DNA from: Pseudorhodoferax sp047601025
GTDB lineage: Bacteria > Pseudomonadota > Gammaproteobacteria > Burkholderiales > Burkholderiaceae_C
Direction of reading: 5' to 3'
Assembly (NCBI RefSeq): GCF_047601025.1
Contig: NZ_JASGJZ010000001.1
Coordinates: 3,720,001 to 3,784,000 of the forward strand
DNA: 64,000 bases
This document shows positions 46,149-55,354 of this stretch, one piece after another (positions within the stretch are counted from its first letter, which is position 1; each line of letters opens with the position of its first letter). A program made the translations under genes and the position numbers. The notes under the pieces are model-generated. The model searched no databases. It worked only from the letters and a program-made list of their open reading frames with translations, and had not been told where the DNA came from.

Positions 46149-48629
46149 ATGTCCCTGCGCCGCAGTTCCACCGGGCATCCCGGGCCCGGACGCCAGTGCA
46201 TTCCCCGGCTGCCCGCGGCCCCTGGCCCGCATGCCGCCCTCCGCCCCGTGATGATGGCCGTGCACCTGGCCACGGCGGCCACGATGCTCGCCGCCGCGGC
46301 CTGGGCGCCGAGCGCCCAGGCGCAGAGCGCCGCCGGGCAGGCGCGGCGTTTCAGCATCCCGGCCGGCAGCCTGACGTCGGCGCTGAACCGCTTTGCCGAA
46401 GAGGCGGGGGTGTTTCTTTCGGCCCCGGCGGCGCTGACGCAGGGAAGGAGCAGTGCCGGCCTGTCCGGCCAGTTCACCGTCGAGCAAGGCTTCGCGCAGC
46501 TGCTGCAGGGCCAGAGCCTGCAGGCCGTGCGCCAGGCCGATGGCACGTATGCGCTGCGTCCCGTCGCAGCGGCGGCGGAGCCTGCGGCTGCGCCAGCCGC
46601 GGAGAGCACGGCGCAGCCGGTGGCCACGCTGGCGGAAGTCCGCGTCGTCAGCGCAGCCGGCTACGAGCAGGACATCCGCAATGCCCCCGCCAGCATCAGC
46701 GTCATCGGAAGCGAGGAACTCGAGAGCAAGCAGTTCAGTTCGCTGCAGGACATCGCGCGGGAGGTGCCCGGCGTCGCGGTGATCGGTTCCGGCCGGCAGA
46801 GCGGCATCTCGATCCGGGGCATGGAGAAGGGGTACACGCTGATCCTGGTCGACGGCATGCGGGTGCGGTCCGAGACCAGCAACCCGAGAGAGCTGAACAA
46901 CGAGGACCTGGACAGCAACTACATCCCGCCGCTGTCGGCGATCGAGCGGATCGAGGTGATCCGCGGGCCGATGAGCTCGCTGTACGGCAGCGACGCCATG
47001 GGCGGCATCATCAACGTCATCACCAAGAAGACGCCCGCGACCTGGAGCGCCAGCGCCGGCTACGGCCTGCGCGTCCCGGACAGCGGCGCGATGGGCAACC
47101 AGACCCAGAAGGACTTCTACCTTTCGGGGCCCGTCGTCAAGGAGCTGGTCGGCCTGTCCCTGTGGGGCAACGAGACACACCAGGACGAGGACCGGTACTA
47201 CGGCGGCTACCAGGAGTCGACCAAGAACACCATCGGCGGCAAGCTGCGGTTCACGCCGCACCGCAACCATGACCTGACCCTGGACTACTCGAAGTCCGGC
47301 CAGCACTACATCGGCAATCCGGGCGGCACCTTGCTGCCGACGGCCGGCATCGCCGACCGGGAATGGAACCGGGACACCTGGGGCGCCGCCTACAACGCGC
47401 GGTTCGATCTGGGAAGGCTGGAGCTGAAGTACTACCAGGAGGACTACGAACGGCTGACCCATCCGTCCAACACCCCCTACACGACCGGCTCGACGAACAA
47501 GGTGGGCGACGCCAAGTTCGTGACCGGGATCGGCGACCACATGCTGAGCCTCGGCACCCAGTGGACGAACGACCGGCTCACGAACAGCGACCTGGGAGGC
47601 GGGCGCAGCGGCAACTACGGCACCCGCAGGCTCACCGAGCGGGCCTACTTCGCCGAGGACGAATGGGAGCTGCTGAGCCAGCGGCTCTTCCTGACCCTCG
47701 GCGCGCGCCTGACCGACAACGAGTTCTTCGGCAAGCAGTTCTCGCCCAGGACCTACCTGGTCTACAACCACGACAGCCACTGGACCTTCAAGGGCGGCGT
47801 CGCCACGGGCTACAAGAGCCCGAAGATCACGCAGATCGACGGCACCACGGCGTCCCAGCGCGGCGGGGGCACCAGCCAGTTCCTGATCCTCGGCAACCCG
47901 GACCTGCGGCCCGAGAAGAGCACGAACTTCGAGATCAGCTCGCACTACACCCGCGACGAGTCGCTGAGCGGTGGCCTGACGCTGTTCTTCAACAAGTTCG
48001 ACAACAAGATCGTCAATACCAACGGCTACTTCTTCGACGACGCCAACGGCCGCCGAATCGCCGCCTACTGCGACGCGGGTGCCGTCGGAACCCGCAACTG
48101 CCCGGCCTGGGGCACCTGGCTGAACGTCAACGGCGCGAACATCCGCGGCATCGAACTGGACGGCAAGTGGGCGGTCGACAAGACGCTGAGCCTGAAGGCC
48201 AACTACACCTACACCCATTCGCGGATCGACGCCGGCAACGTGACGATCGACACGCCGGCGGGCCCGCGATCTTTCGGCGACACGCTGGCCCGGCTCGACG
48301 GCAACTCGCTGGTTGGCATTCCGAAGCACAACGGCTCGATGACGCTCGACTATCGCCCCAGCGACGCGCTGCGGAGCTTTCTGAGGCTGAACTACGAGGG
48401 GCAGATCACCGCCGTCAGCTTCGACGACAACACCGTCAGCAAGAGCGACAAGGACCTGGTCACGCTCGACGCGGGCCTGAGCTACGCGCTCAACCGCTTC
48501 CTGACCTTCAGCTTCACGGTCGACAACATCACCGACCAGAAGCGCTTCAAGGTGACCAGCGAGACCGGGGCCTACCGCTACTCGGAGCGCGGGCGCAGCT
48601 ACTACGCCAGCGTCAGGGGGCGGTTCTGA
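46149..48629 (+). CDS. TonB-dependent siderophore receptor with STN signalling domain
   Basis: 826 residues. A long signal region ends A-Q-A-Q-S, then an STN domain (R-R-F-S-I-P-A-G-S-L-T-S-A-L near 65-78), a TonB-box-like segment, a plug (S-I-S-V-I-G-S-E-E-L and L-Y-G-S-D-A-M-G-G-I-I-N-V-I-T) and a beta-barrel ending Y-A-S-V-R-G-R-F with terminal Phe. GAGGAGAACC precedes the ATG. The STN domain indicates signalling to the FecR protein. FepA/BfeA-like ferric catecholate uptake is a reasonable guess; the ligand is not determined. Confidence 0.93.
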   Translation: MSLRRSSTGHPGPGRQCIPRLPAAPGPHAALRPVMMAVHLATAATMLAAAAWAPSAQAQSAAGQARRFSIPAGSLTSALNRFAEEAGVFLSAPAALTQGRSSAGLSGQFTVEQGFAQLLQGQSLQAVRQADGTYALRPVAAAAEPAAAPAAESTAQPVATLAEVRVVSAAGYEQDIRNAPASISVIGSEELESKQFSSLQDIAREVPGVAVIGSGRQSGISIRGMEKGYTLILVDGMRVRSETSNPRELNNEDLDSNYIPPLSAIERIEVIRGPMSSLYGSDAMGGIINVITKKTPATWSASAGYGLRVPDSGAMGNQTQKDFYLSGPVVKELVGLSLWGNETHQDEDRYYGGYQESTKNTIGGKLRFTPHRNHDLTLDYSKSGQHYIGNPGGTLLPTAGIADREWNRDTWGAAYNARFDLGRLELKYYQEDYERLTHPSNTPYTTGSTNKVGDAKFVTGIGDHMLSLGTQWTNDRLTNSDLGGGRSGNYGTRRLTERAYFAEDEWELLSQRLFLTLGARLTDNEFFGKQFSPRTYLVYNHDSHWTFKGGVATGYKSPKITQIDGTTASQRGGGTSQFLILGNPDLRPEKSTNFEISSHYTRDESLSGGLTLFFNKFDNKIVNTNGYFFDDANGRRIAAYCDAGAVGTRNCPAWGTWLNVNGANIRGIELDGKWAVDKTLSLKANYTYTHSRIDAGNVTIDTPAGPRSFGDTLARLDGNSLVGIPKHNGSMTLDYRPSDALRSFLRLNYEGQITAVSFDDNTVSKSDKDLVTLDAGLSYALNRFLTFSFTVDNITDQKRFKVTSETGAYRYSERGRSYYASVRGRF

Positions 48630-48670
48630 ACCGCGTCCGGCACTTCCCGGCACCCAACGACCCGACACCC

Positions 48671-49015
48671 ATGACGCCTTCCACACCATCCGCTCCCCGG
48701 AGCAAACCACCGGCCGCGACAGCCGGCGCGGCCGTGCTGGGCCGCGCCGGCTGGACCGTGCACGCCGTGGCCATCTGCCTGCTGGCCTACCTGGCCAGCG
48801 CGCGCCTGGTCGACGTGACCGGCATCGTGCTCCGCCGCGCGGGCATGACCTTCCCCGACGCCGTGATGGCGGCCAGCATGGCCGGCTTTCTCTACCTGCT
48901 GCTCATCCTGCTCTGGGCCTTCTCACGCCGGGGCGTGCTGCGCACCTGGCTCTGCGCCGGCGGCCTGGCGGGGCTGGCCCTGCTCGGCGCCTGGATGCTG
49001 GGAGGCAAGCCATGA
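48671..49015 (+). CDS. DUF3649-like iron-uptake membrane protein
   Basis: 114 residues with three hydrophobic helices (about 30-50, 68-88, 95-112) after a Pro/Ala-rich start. Position between a TonB receptor and the PepSY/DUF3325 pair, plus F-P-D-A-V-M-A-A-S-M-A-G-F-L-Y-L, matches the DUF3649 family annotated as iron uptake protein. It shares ATGA with the PepSY gene. No direct biochemistry is known. Confidence 0.75.
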   Translation: MTPSTPSAPRSKPPAATAGAAVLGRAGWTVHAVAICLLAYLASARLVDVTGIVLRRAGMTFPDAVMAASMAGFLYLLLILLWAFSRRGVLRTWLCAGGLAGLALLGAWMLGGKP

Positions 49016-50757
49016 AGGACGGATTCCGCGTCCGCATGGACCTGGTCCACACCTGGGCCGGCCTGGTGCTCGGTGCGCTGCTCTTCGCCATTTTCTGGAC
49101 CGGCACGCTGTCCGTCTTCGACAAGGAGATCGATCGGTGGATGATGCCGAACACGCGGATCGACCTGCGCGGCGCGCCCGGGCTGTCCGTGGACCGGGAC
49201 ATCGTGCCCATGCTGCGGGCGCGCGCCCCGGATGCCTCGGCCTGGAGCATCCTGCTGCCCAGCGAGCGCCAGCCGTTCCTGACCCTGGGCTATGACTCCG
49301 AGGAATCGCACATCCCGGCACGGGACCGCTTCCACCCCGCCACGCTCGAACCGCTCGCGGCCTCGAACACCCGCGGCGCCAGCAACTTCATCTACCCGTT
49401 CCACCACAACCTGACGCTGCGCGGCGGCAACAACGTCGGTGCGCTGCTGGTCGGGATCGCGAGCATGGGCATGCTGTGCCTGTTGATCTCGGGGATCGTG
49501 ATCCACCGCAAGATCTTCGCCGAGTTCTTCACGCTCAGGCTGTTCCGCAGCTTCGGGCGGGCGAACCTGGACGTGCACAACGTGACGGGCGTCGTGCTGC
49601 TGCCGTTCACGCTGGCCATCACGCTGTCGGGCCTGGTCATCGCGCACCTGATCTACTTCCCGCAGGCGCCGGAGGGCGTCTTCCGCGCGCCGGCCGCGTC
49701 GTCCGCCTCCGGCCCGCAGGCCCGGCGCGCGGCACCGGAGGCACCGCGCGCCCGTGCGGAGGCGCGCGGCCGGCGGGCCGAAGGCGGCCGTGCCGAAGGG
49801 GGCGAGCGGGCCCAGAACCCGGCGCGGCGCCTGTTCCTGGCCGAGGGGCTGGGACGGGTCAAGCCGCCGAAGGTGGGCGAGCCCGCCGGCATGGTGCCGA
49901 TCGACCCGATGGTCGCCGCCGCCGAGCGGACGTGGGGGCCCGGGTCGGTGTACATGGTCCGGGTCACCAACCCCGGCGATGCCGGCGGCATCGTCGCGCT
50001 GCGCCAGGGCAGCGACCGCAGCGTCGCCCTGTCCATCGACAACCAGCGCTTCTCGCTGGCCACGGGGGAGCCGCTGCAGCCGTTCCAGGCGTCGCCGACC
50101 GTCAACGTGTGGAACTTCATCGGCGGGATGCACTATCTCCAGTTCGAGCACTGGCTGCTGCGCTGGCTGTACTTCCTCGGCGGGCTCGGCGCCTGCGCGA
50201 TGATCGCCACCGGCCTGCTGCACTGGACCCAGGCACGCAACAAGAGCAAGCGCGGCCCGCGCGCCAACGTGGCGTGGATGAACGTGCTGAGCATCGCCGC
50301 GGTCACCGGCATCGTGGCTGCGACCGGGGCCTTCCTCCTCGCCAACCGGTGCCTGGACAACCGGGTGCAGCTGGCGGGCATCGCCAGCCGCGATCTGGAG
50401 GTGTATGCGTTCTACGGCGCCTGGCTGCTGTGCGCGCTGCACGCGATGGTGCGGGTGCTGCGGCAGCGCCGGGACGGCTACCTGCGGGCCTGGAGCGAGC
50501 AATGCTGGGCGATCGCCGCGATCGCGGTGGCGGCCGTGGGGGTGAACTGGCTGACCACCGGCGACCACTTGCTCAGGACCGTGTTCACCAGCACGTACTG
50601 GCCGGTCGCGGGGGCGGACCTGAGCCTGCTGGCGACGGCGGCGCTCGCCGGCTTCGCGGCGCGCAGGCTGGCGCGGCGGGACCGTGGCGCCGAGCGGGCG
50701 GGGGCCGCCGAATCCGGCGAGCCCGCGCTGGCCACTGCCGGGGTGCGGCATGTCTGA
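49012..50757 (+). CDS. PepSY-associated membrane protein (possible ferric-siderophore reductase component)
   Basis: 581 residues with an N-terminal helix (H-T-W-A-G-L-V-L-G-A-L-L-F-A-I-F-W-T-G), paired His in P-F-H-H-N-L near 130, further helices with H-R-K-I-F and D-V-H-N-V-T-G near 165-195, and more helices to the C-terminus. Such conserved His usually bind haem. PepSY_TM proteins in iron loci are thought to reduce ferric siderophores at the inner membrane. Residues about 226-272 form an Arg/Ala/Glu/Gly-rich low-complexity insert. It overlaps the DUF3325 gene by 8 bp. Confidence 0.88.
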   Translation: MKDGFRVRMDLVHTWAGLVLGALLFAIFWTGTLSVFDKEIDRWMMPNTRIDLRGAPGLSVDRDIVPMLRARAPDASAWSILLPSERQPFLTLGYDSEESHIPARDRFHPATLEPLAASNTRGASNFIYPFHHNLTLRGGNNVGALLVGIASMGMLCLLISGIVIHRKIFAEFFTLRLFRSFGRANLDVHNVTGVVLLPFTLAITLSGLVIAHLIYFPQAPEGVFRAPAASSASGPQARRAAPEAPRARAEARGRRAEGGRAEGGERAQNPARRLFLAEGLGRVKPPKVGEPAGMVPIDPMVAAAERTWGPGSVYMVRVTNPGDAGGIVALRQGSDRSVALSIDNQRFSLATGEPLQPFQASPTVNVWNFIGGMHYLQFEHWLLRWLYFLGGLGACAMIATGLLHWTQARNKSKRGPRANVAWMNVLSIAAVTGIVAATGAFLLANRCLDNRVQLAGIASRDLEVYAFYGAWLLCALHAMVRVLRQRRDGYLRAWSEQCWAIAAIAVAAVGVNWLTTGDHLLRTVFTSTYWPVAGADLSLLATAALAGFAARRLARRDRGAERAGAAESGEPALATAGVRHV

Positions 50758-51088
50758 GCCGAGCTGGATGTGGCTGGCCGGCGCGGCCCTGGCGAACGTC
50801 GTCGGCTTCGCCTGGCTGGCGCTGGCCATGGACGGGCACTGGCGCCAGGTGCACGGGGGCACGCGGCCCGCGCCCGGCGTGCGCATCATGCTGCGCATGC
50901 TCGGCACCGCGGGGCTGCTGGTGTCGGCCGGGCTGTGCCTCGTGGCGGATGTTCCCTCCATGGCAGCGCTGGTCTGGGTGATGCTGCTGGCCGCTGCGGC
51001 GCCGGTCGTCGCGCTGGCGCTGACCTGGAGGCCGCGGCTGCTGCGCGCCGTGTGGCCCTGGGGCGACCGGAGTCCCCGCGGTGCGTGA
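50750..51088 (+). CDS. DUF3325 membrane protein
   Basis: 112 residues with three or four hydrophobic segments: W-M-W-L-A-G-A-A-L-A-N-V-V-G-F near 7, then M-L-G-T-A-G-L-L-V-S and M-L-L-A-A-A-A-P-V-V. The family DUF3325 follows PepSY/iron uptake genes in the same order in many betaproteobacteria. It overlaps the preceding gene by 8 bp and is convergent with the patatin gene. Confidence 0.75.
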   Translation: MSEPSWMWLAGAALANVVGFAWLALAMDGHWRQVHGGTRPAPGVRIMLRMLGTAGLLVSAGLCLVADVPSMAALVWVMLLAAAAPVVALALTWRPRLLRAVWPWGDRSPRGA

Positions 51089-51178
51089 GAGGCGGCGCGG
51101 CCGGCCGGCGCGCCGCGCTGAGCGCCCCGGCGGCGGCGCAGCCGTCCGTGCCGCCGGACCGGCGGCGCCCGCGGCTTC

Positions 51179-52222
51179 TCAGCCGGCGGCCAGCGCCTGC
51201 AGGTCCACGCTGCTGCGCCGTCCCACCTGGCCCGCCGGGCCGTCCAGCCACTGCTGCGTGGCCGCGCGCCCCGCATCGCGCAGCCGGCGCAGGAACGGCA
51301 GGTGCGCGATCAGCCGCGTCTCGCCGCGCAGCGCGGCCAGCACCGGCCCGCCGTCGACCAGGTGCCAGCGTGCCTGCGCGATCCGGCCCGCCAGCCCGGT
51401 GGCCGGCCACAGCCGCCGGCCGGCATCGGCCTGCAGCGCGGCCAGCAGGTCCAGCTCGCGCAGGAACGGCGCCTGGAACGCAATGTCCATCGCGCGCTCG
51501 GCGATCTCCCGGCGCTGGCGCGGCGTGTGCTCGTGCCGGCGCGGCGCCAGCAGCACCAGCAGCGTGTCGGCCGCGCAGCGTGGGTCGGCCAGCAGCGGCT
51601 GCAGGGCCGGGTTGGCGCTGTAGCCGCCGTCCCAGTAGGGCTCGCCGTCCACCACGGCCGTGTGGTGCAGCGTGGGCAGGCAGGCCGAGGCCAGCACCGC
51701 CTCCACGCACATGGCCGCGTTGTCGAACACGTGCAGGCGGCCGCTGTCCACGCGCGTGGCGGCGATCGCCAGCCGCGGCGGGCCGCCGGCGCGCAGCGAT
51801 GCGAAGTCCACGTGCTGCAGCAGCAGCTCGCGCAGCGGGTCGTGGCCCAGCGGGTTCAGCTCGTGCGGCGCGAACAGCTGCGACACGCGCAGCATCAGCC
51901 GTGCCAGCGGGTTGAAGCCCAGCGCATCGTCCTGGCCCTGGGTGAGCCACTCGAACGGCAGGCTGCTGCCCAGCGCGGTCCAGAACGCGTCCAGCGCGGC
52001 GCGCGCCTCGGCCGGGCCGCCGCGGCGCAGCCCCTGCGCCAGCAGCACCGCGTTGACGGCGCCGGCGCTGGTGCCGCTGACGCCGGCGATCGCGAAGCGG
52101 TCGGCCTCCAGCAGCGCGTCCAGCACGCCCCAGGTGAAGGCGCCGTGGGCGCCGCCGCCCTGCAGCGCGAGGTTCAGGGCTGGGCGGCGCGGGGCGAACA
52201 GGGAGGAGGGCAGCCAACGCAT
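51179..52222 (-). CDS. Patatin-like phospholipase
   Basis: 347 residues. The oxyanion loop Q-G-G-G-A-H-G is near 21-27, nucleophile Ser52 in G-T-S-A-G and Asp198 in D-G-G give a complete Ser-Asp dyad. No signal peptide, so it acts in the cytoplasm, likely on membrane phospholipids. It begins 45 bp after the CHAT stop on the same strand and is probably co-transcribed with it. Patatins also serve housekeeping roles, so the pairing is the main clue to function. Confidence 0.92.
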   Translation of the reverse strand: MRWLPSSLFAPRRPALNLALQGGGAHGAFTWGVLDALLEADRFAIAGVSGTSAGAVNAVLLAQGLRRGGPAEARAALDAFWTALGSSLPFEWLTQGQDDALGFNPLARLMLRVSQLFAPHELNPLGHDPLRELLLQHVDFASLRAGGPPRLAIAATRVDSGRLHVFDNAAMCVEAVLASACLPTLHHTAVVDGEPYWDGGYSANPALQPLLADPRCAADTLLVLLAPRRHEHTPRQRREIAERAMDIAFQAPFLRELDLLAALQADAGRRLWPATGLAGRIAQARWHLVDGGPVLAALRGETRLIAHLPFLRRLRDAGRAATQQWLDGPAGQVGRRSSVDLQALAAG

Positions 52223-52267
52223 GGCGCGAGCATGCCACGCCGACGCTGCCCCTGCGTTGCAGGAAGC

Positions 52268-55200
52268 TCAGCCGATCTCGCGTCGTTCCGGCTGCAGCAG
52301 GTCCAGGGCCTCGCGCACCAGCGTGCCGATGGCGGCCGCCGCCGCGTCGCCGGCCGGCAGCGTGGCGGCGATCCGCTCGACCAGCTGGAAGCGAAAACGC
52401 GTGCCTTCCAGCTGCGAGGGCGAGGGCCACAGGTGCAGCAGGCGCCGGATCTCGCCGCGCACGATGTCCAGGTCGTCTTCCGGCGGTCCGGTGGTGCCGC
52501 CCAGGGCGTGCGCGAACAGCCCGCAGGCGGTGCGCAGCTCCACGCCGTTGGCGTGCTGCCAGAACGTGGTGCGGCAGGCCGAGGCGCAGCCCAGGTCCCG
52601 CAGCAGCTGGCGCGCGGCTCCGTGCCAGTCCGGCGGGGCGTCTGGCCGCGCGTCCGGGGCGGCGCCCTGCAGCGCGCCGCGCGCCGCCGCGGGACCGTCC
52701 AGCAAGGCCAGCAGGGCCGCCGACAGCAGCGCGCCCGACAGCGCCTGTGCGCGCCGGTCCGGCGTGTCGCCTTCGGCCAGCTTGATGCGGTAGGCCCTGG
52801 CGTAGGCGGTGGCGGCGACGCCCAGCGCGTGGGCGAAGCCCTCGGAGCCGTCCTGCGCATGGGCCGCGCGCAGCGCCAGCGCGCCGCGCAGGCATTCGCG
52901 CTCGGACAGGCAGCTCGGCCCGAGTTCCGGCTCGTGCGCAGCCAGCGGCCAGCGGCCCGCGTCGCCGCCGCCCAGCTGGTCCAGCTGTTCGAGCAGCTGC
53001 GCCGCGGCGCGGGCCGAGGGGCGGTCGGGCCCGGTGCCCACGCGCACCAGCGCGTCCACCAGCGTGTCGATGTCGCCGATGCGCATCTGCGAGCCGATGC
53101 CGCGCGCCGCGCGCTGCAGGAAGCCGGCGGCCGTCTCGAACCGGCCCAGCTCGCGGTAGGCGAGGCCGGCCTCGGCCAGCACGCGCGAATCCTGCAGCCA
53201 GGCGGCGCGCAGCGGGTCGCCGCGCAGCCGGTCGATCAGCTGGTCGAGCTGCTGCGCCACGGCCTCGGGCCGCTCGCCGCCGGCGGTCGCCTGCACCTGG
53301 GCCAGCCGGGCCGCCAGTTCGCCGGGGCTGACGGTGGCGTGCGCATCGCGCAGGCAGGGGACGTCGCTGCCGCCGGCCTGGCGGCCGCCTTCCAGGCGCC
53401 AGTTCGGATCGCCGTAGCACTGGAAGGCGCCCCAGGTGTTGGTCAGCTCGCCGTGGGTTGCGTAGACGGCGGCGCGGGCCAGGCGCACGGCTTCGCCGAA
53501 ACGGCGCCCGCCCAGCAGCTCGGCGTAGAACGCGCGCGCGAAGTCCAGCGCCGCCTCGTCGTCGATCTGCCAGCCCGTCGCGATCACGGCGCGGCTGCCC
53601 ATGTCGATGAACTTCAGCGCCAGGCTGCTGGCCAGCGCCGCGCGCGGGCCCTGGCCGGCGACCAGCCCTTCGCCGTGCCGGCCCGAGTAGCAGCAGTTCA
53701 GGAACACGAACTCCGGCGTGAAGCTCATCGACTCGACGTCGACCGCCCCCAGCACCTCCTGGTCCGACAGCACCACGCCGGTCTTGCGGACGGCGCGCGC
53801 GTCGGCCCCGCTGCCGCTGCGGCGGACCCATTGGTCGACCACGCCGTGGGCGCTGATGTGCAGCACGCGGACGGGCTCCTTGAGCAGCGCCACGCGTACC
53901 TGCTCGAAGCCGACGCGCGACGCCTGCGGTGCCGGCTGCGCGGTGGGCGGCGGGCCGATGCAGCTGTTGTGCGCCCAGGCGCGCGACGGATCGTCCTTCA
54001 GTAGCTGCAGCACGGCGTGCGCTTCGGCGCGCGCGCCGGGCAGGTCGTTGAAGTGCAGGGGCCGGCCGTGCTCGTCCAGCCAGCCGCCCGTGTCCGGCGC
54101 GCCGATCACCAGCGCCCGGAAGCCCGTGTGCAGGCGCGGCAGCTGGCGGAACTCGTTGGTCACGCGCTGGCGTACCAGGCCGGCCTGCACCGCGATCGGC
54201 CGCGCCGTGTCGTCGTCGGACAGCTGCGGCGGCGGCGTCAGCAGCTCCCAGGGGTAGGCGGCGGTGGTGTCGTCGACGACCAGCACGGTGTCGTCCAGGC
54301 TGGTCATGCGCGATTGCAGCGGCTGCGGCAGCAGCAGCTGGAACAGCACGGCGCCGAGCACCGGGTCGGTGCCGCGCTCGATCGGGTCGCCGGGCGCGGC
54401 GCTGTCGTCGCTGACGCGGTCGATGAAGCGGCGCAGGCTCGCCACGTCGGACTGCACCTGCGTGGCCTCCACGCGCGCCTGCTCGCCGATCAGCGCGAAG
54501 CCCAGGCCGCCGTCGGTGTCCTGCCGCACGATCAGGCGCTGCCAGACGGGCGTGCCGGCATGGCGGCGGTAGCCGCTGGTCGCGCCTTCGCGCGTCTCCA
54601 GCAGGCCGTCCGGCCAGTCGCAGCGCTCGCGCCATTCGGAGCGGTTCAGCAGCCGGCGCAGCTCGTAGGCGGCGTCCAGGGCGCGGCTCTCGTCGATCTC
54701 GATGATCTCCAGCTCGGCCAGCCGCACCTGGCGGCCGGAGCGGTTCATGCCCGCGATCAGCTGGTCGGCCCGCCAGACGCCCTGCAGCAGCGCCGTCAGC
54801 GCGTCGCCGGTCGCCAGCGCCTGCAGCTGGGTGCCCAGCAGCACGCTGGACAGGCGCAGCGCGCAGGGGCTGCCGCGCGGCGCGGCGAAGGGGTCGCGGT
54901 AGACGTGCTCGAACGCATAGCGCAGCACCCCGCGCGTGACGGTCTCGGCCAGGCCGGTGGGCGTGAGCTCGCCGATCGCGCCCAGGCCCAGCACCACGGC
55001 GCCGGCATACGCCGGCGGCCCGGCGCCATGGTTGTTGGGCCGCAGGTACTGGGCCGTGCGCAGCGCGCCGACGAACAGCTTGAGGTCGATCGCGCACTGC
55101 AGCTGGCCGCCGAGCTTGGCGTCCACGCGCCGGCCCGCCGCGCTCAGGCCCTCGTTCATGTGGTGGCCGATCAGCAGCGGAAAGCGCGCGTAGTCGAGCC

Positions 55201-55354
55201 CGCCGTGGACGATGCGCACGTGCAGTCGCTCCACGGCCGCGCCGGGCCCGGGCTGTACGGTTGCGGTTGCGGCGGCAGCAGCAGCAGCCGGCAGCATGCC
55301 GCCGCTGCCGTCGTCGTCGCGGGCCGCCCGCCGCGGTGGCGCCGGCGTGATCAT
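52268..55354 (-). CDS. CHAT-domain cysteine protease, large, with helical C-terminal half
   Basis: 1028 residues from the ATG at 55354, which shares ATGA with the caspase-like frame upstream. Residues about 40-330 form an unassigned domain (V-L-G-L-G-A-I-G-E-L-T-P-T-G-L near 121-135). The CHAT domain runs about 350-655: catalytic His503 in H-I-S-A-H-G and Cys555 in F-L-N-C-C-Y-S-G, then W-G-A-F-Q-C-Y-G-D-P-N-W-R. About 660-1028 is helical repeat-like (TPR-like A-Y-R-E-L-G-R-F-E-T-A), ending L-L-Q-P-E-R-R-E. CHAT proteases act in separase-like cleavage and in bacterial suicide systems. Target unknown. Confidence 0.9.
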   Translation of the reverse strand: MITPAPPRRAARDDDGSGGMLPAAAAAAATATVQPGPGAAVERLHVRIVHGGLDYARFPLLIGHHMNEGLSAAGRRVDAKLGGQLQCAIDLKLFVGALRTAQYLRPNNHGAGPPAYAGAVVLGLGAIGELTPTGLAETVTRGVLRYAFEHVYRDPFAAPRGSPCALRLSSVLLGTQLQALATGDALTALLQGVWRADQLIAGMNRSGRQVRLAELEIIEIDESRALDAAYELRRLLNRSEWRERCDWPDGLLETREGATSGYRRHAGTPVWQRLIVRQDTDGGLGFALIGEQARVEATQVQSDVASLRRFIDRVSDDSAAPGDPIERGTDPVLGAVLFQLLLPQPLQSRMTSLDDTVLVVDDTTAAYPWELLTPPPQLSDDDTARPIAVQAGLVRQRVTNEFRQLPRLHTGFRALVIGAPDTGGWLDEHGRPLHFNDLPGARAEAHAVLQLLKDDPSRAWAHNSCIGPPPTAQPAPQASRVGFEQVRVALLKEPVRVLHISAHGVVDQWVRRSGSGADARAVRKTGVVLSDQEVLGAVDVESMSFTPEFVFLNCCYSGRHGEGLVAGQGPRAALASSLALKFIDMGSRAVIATGWQIDDEAALDFARAFYAELLGGRRFGEAVRLARAAVYATHGELTNTWGAFQCYGDPNWRLEGGRQAGGSDVPCLRDAHATVSPGELAARLAQVQATAGGERPEAVAQQLDQLIDRLRGDPLRAAWLQDSRVLAEAGLAYRELGRFETAAGFLQRAARGIGSQMRIGDIDTLVDALVRVGTGPDRPSARAAAQLLEQLDQLGGGDAGRWPLAAHEPELGPSCLSERECLRGALALRAAHAQDGSEGFAHALGVAATAYARAYRIKLAEGDTPDRRAQALSGALLSAALLALLDGPAAARGALQGAAPDARPDAPPDWHGAARQLLRDLGCASACRTTFWQHANGVELRTACGLFAHALGGTTGPPEDDLDIVRGEIRRLLHLWPSPSQLEGTRFRFQLVERIAATLPAGDAAAAAIGTLVREALDLLQPERREIG

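Noticed and set aside
44775..48710. Very long open frames opposite the iron-uptake genes, and similar ones opposite the phn and CHAT loci
   Set aside because: They are shadows of GC3-rich coding on the other strand: no ribosome site, no domain, strongly biased Arg/Ala/Gly or His/Gln composition.
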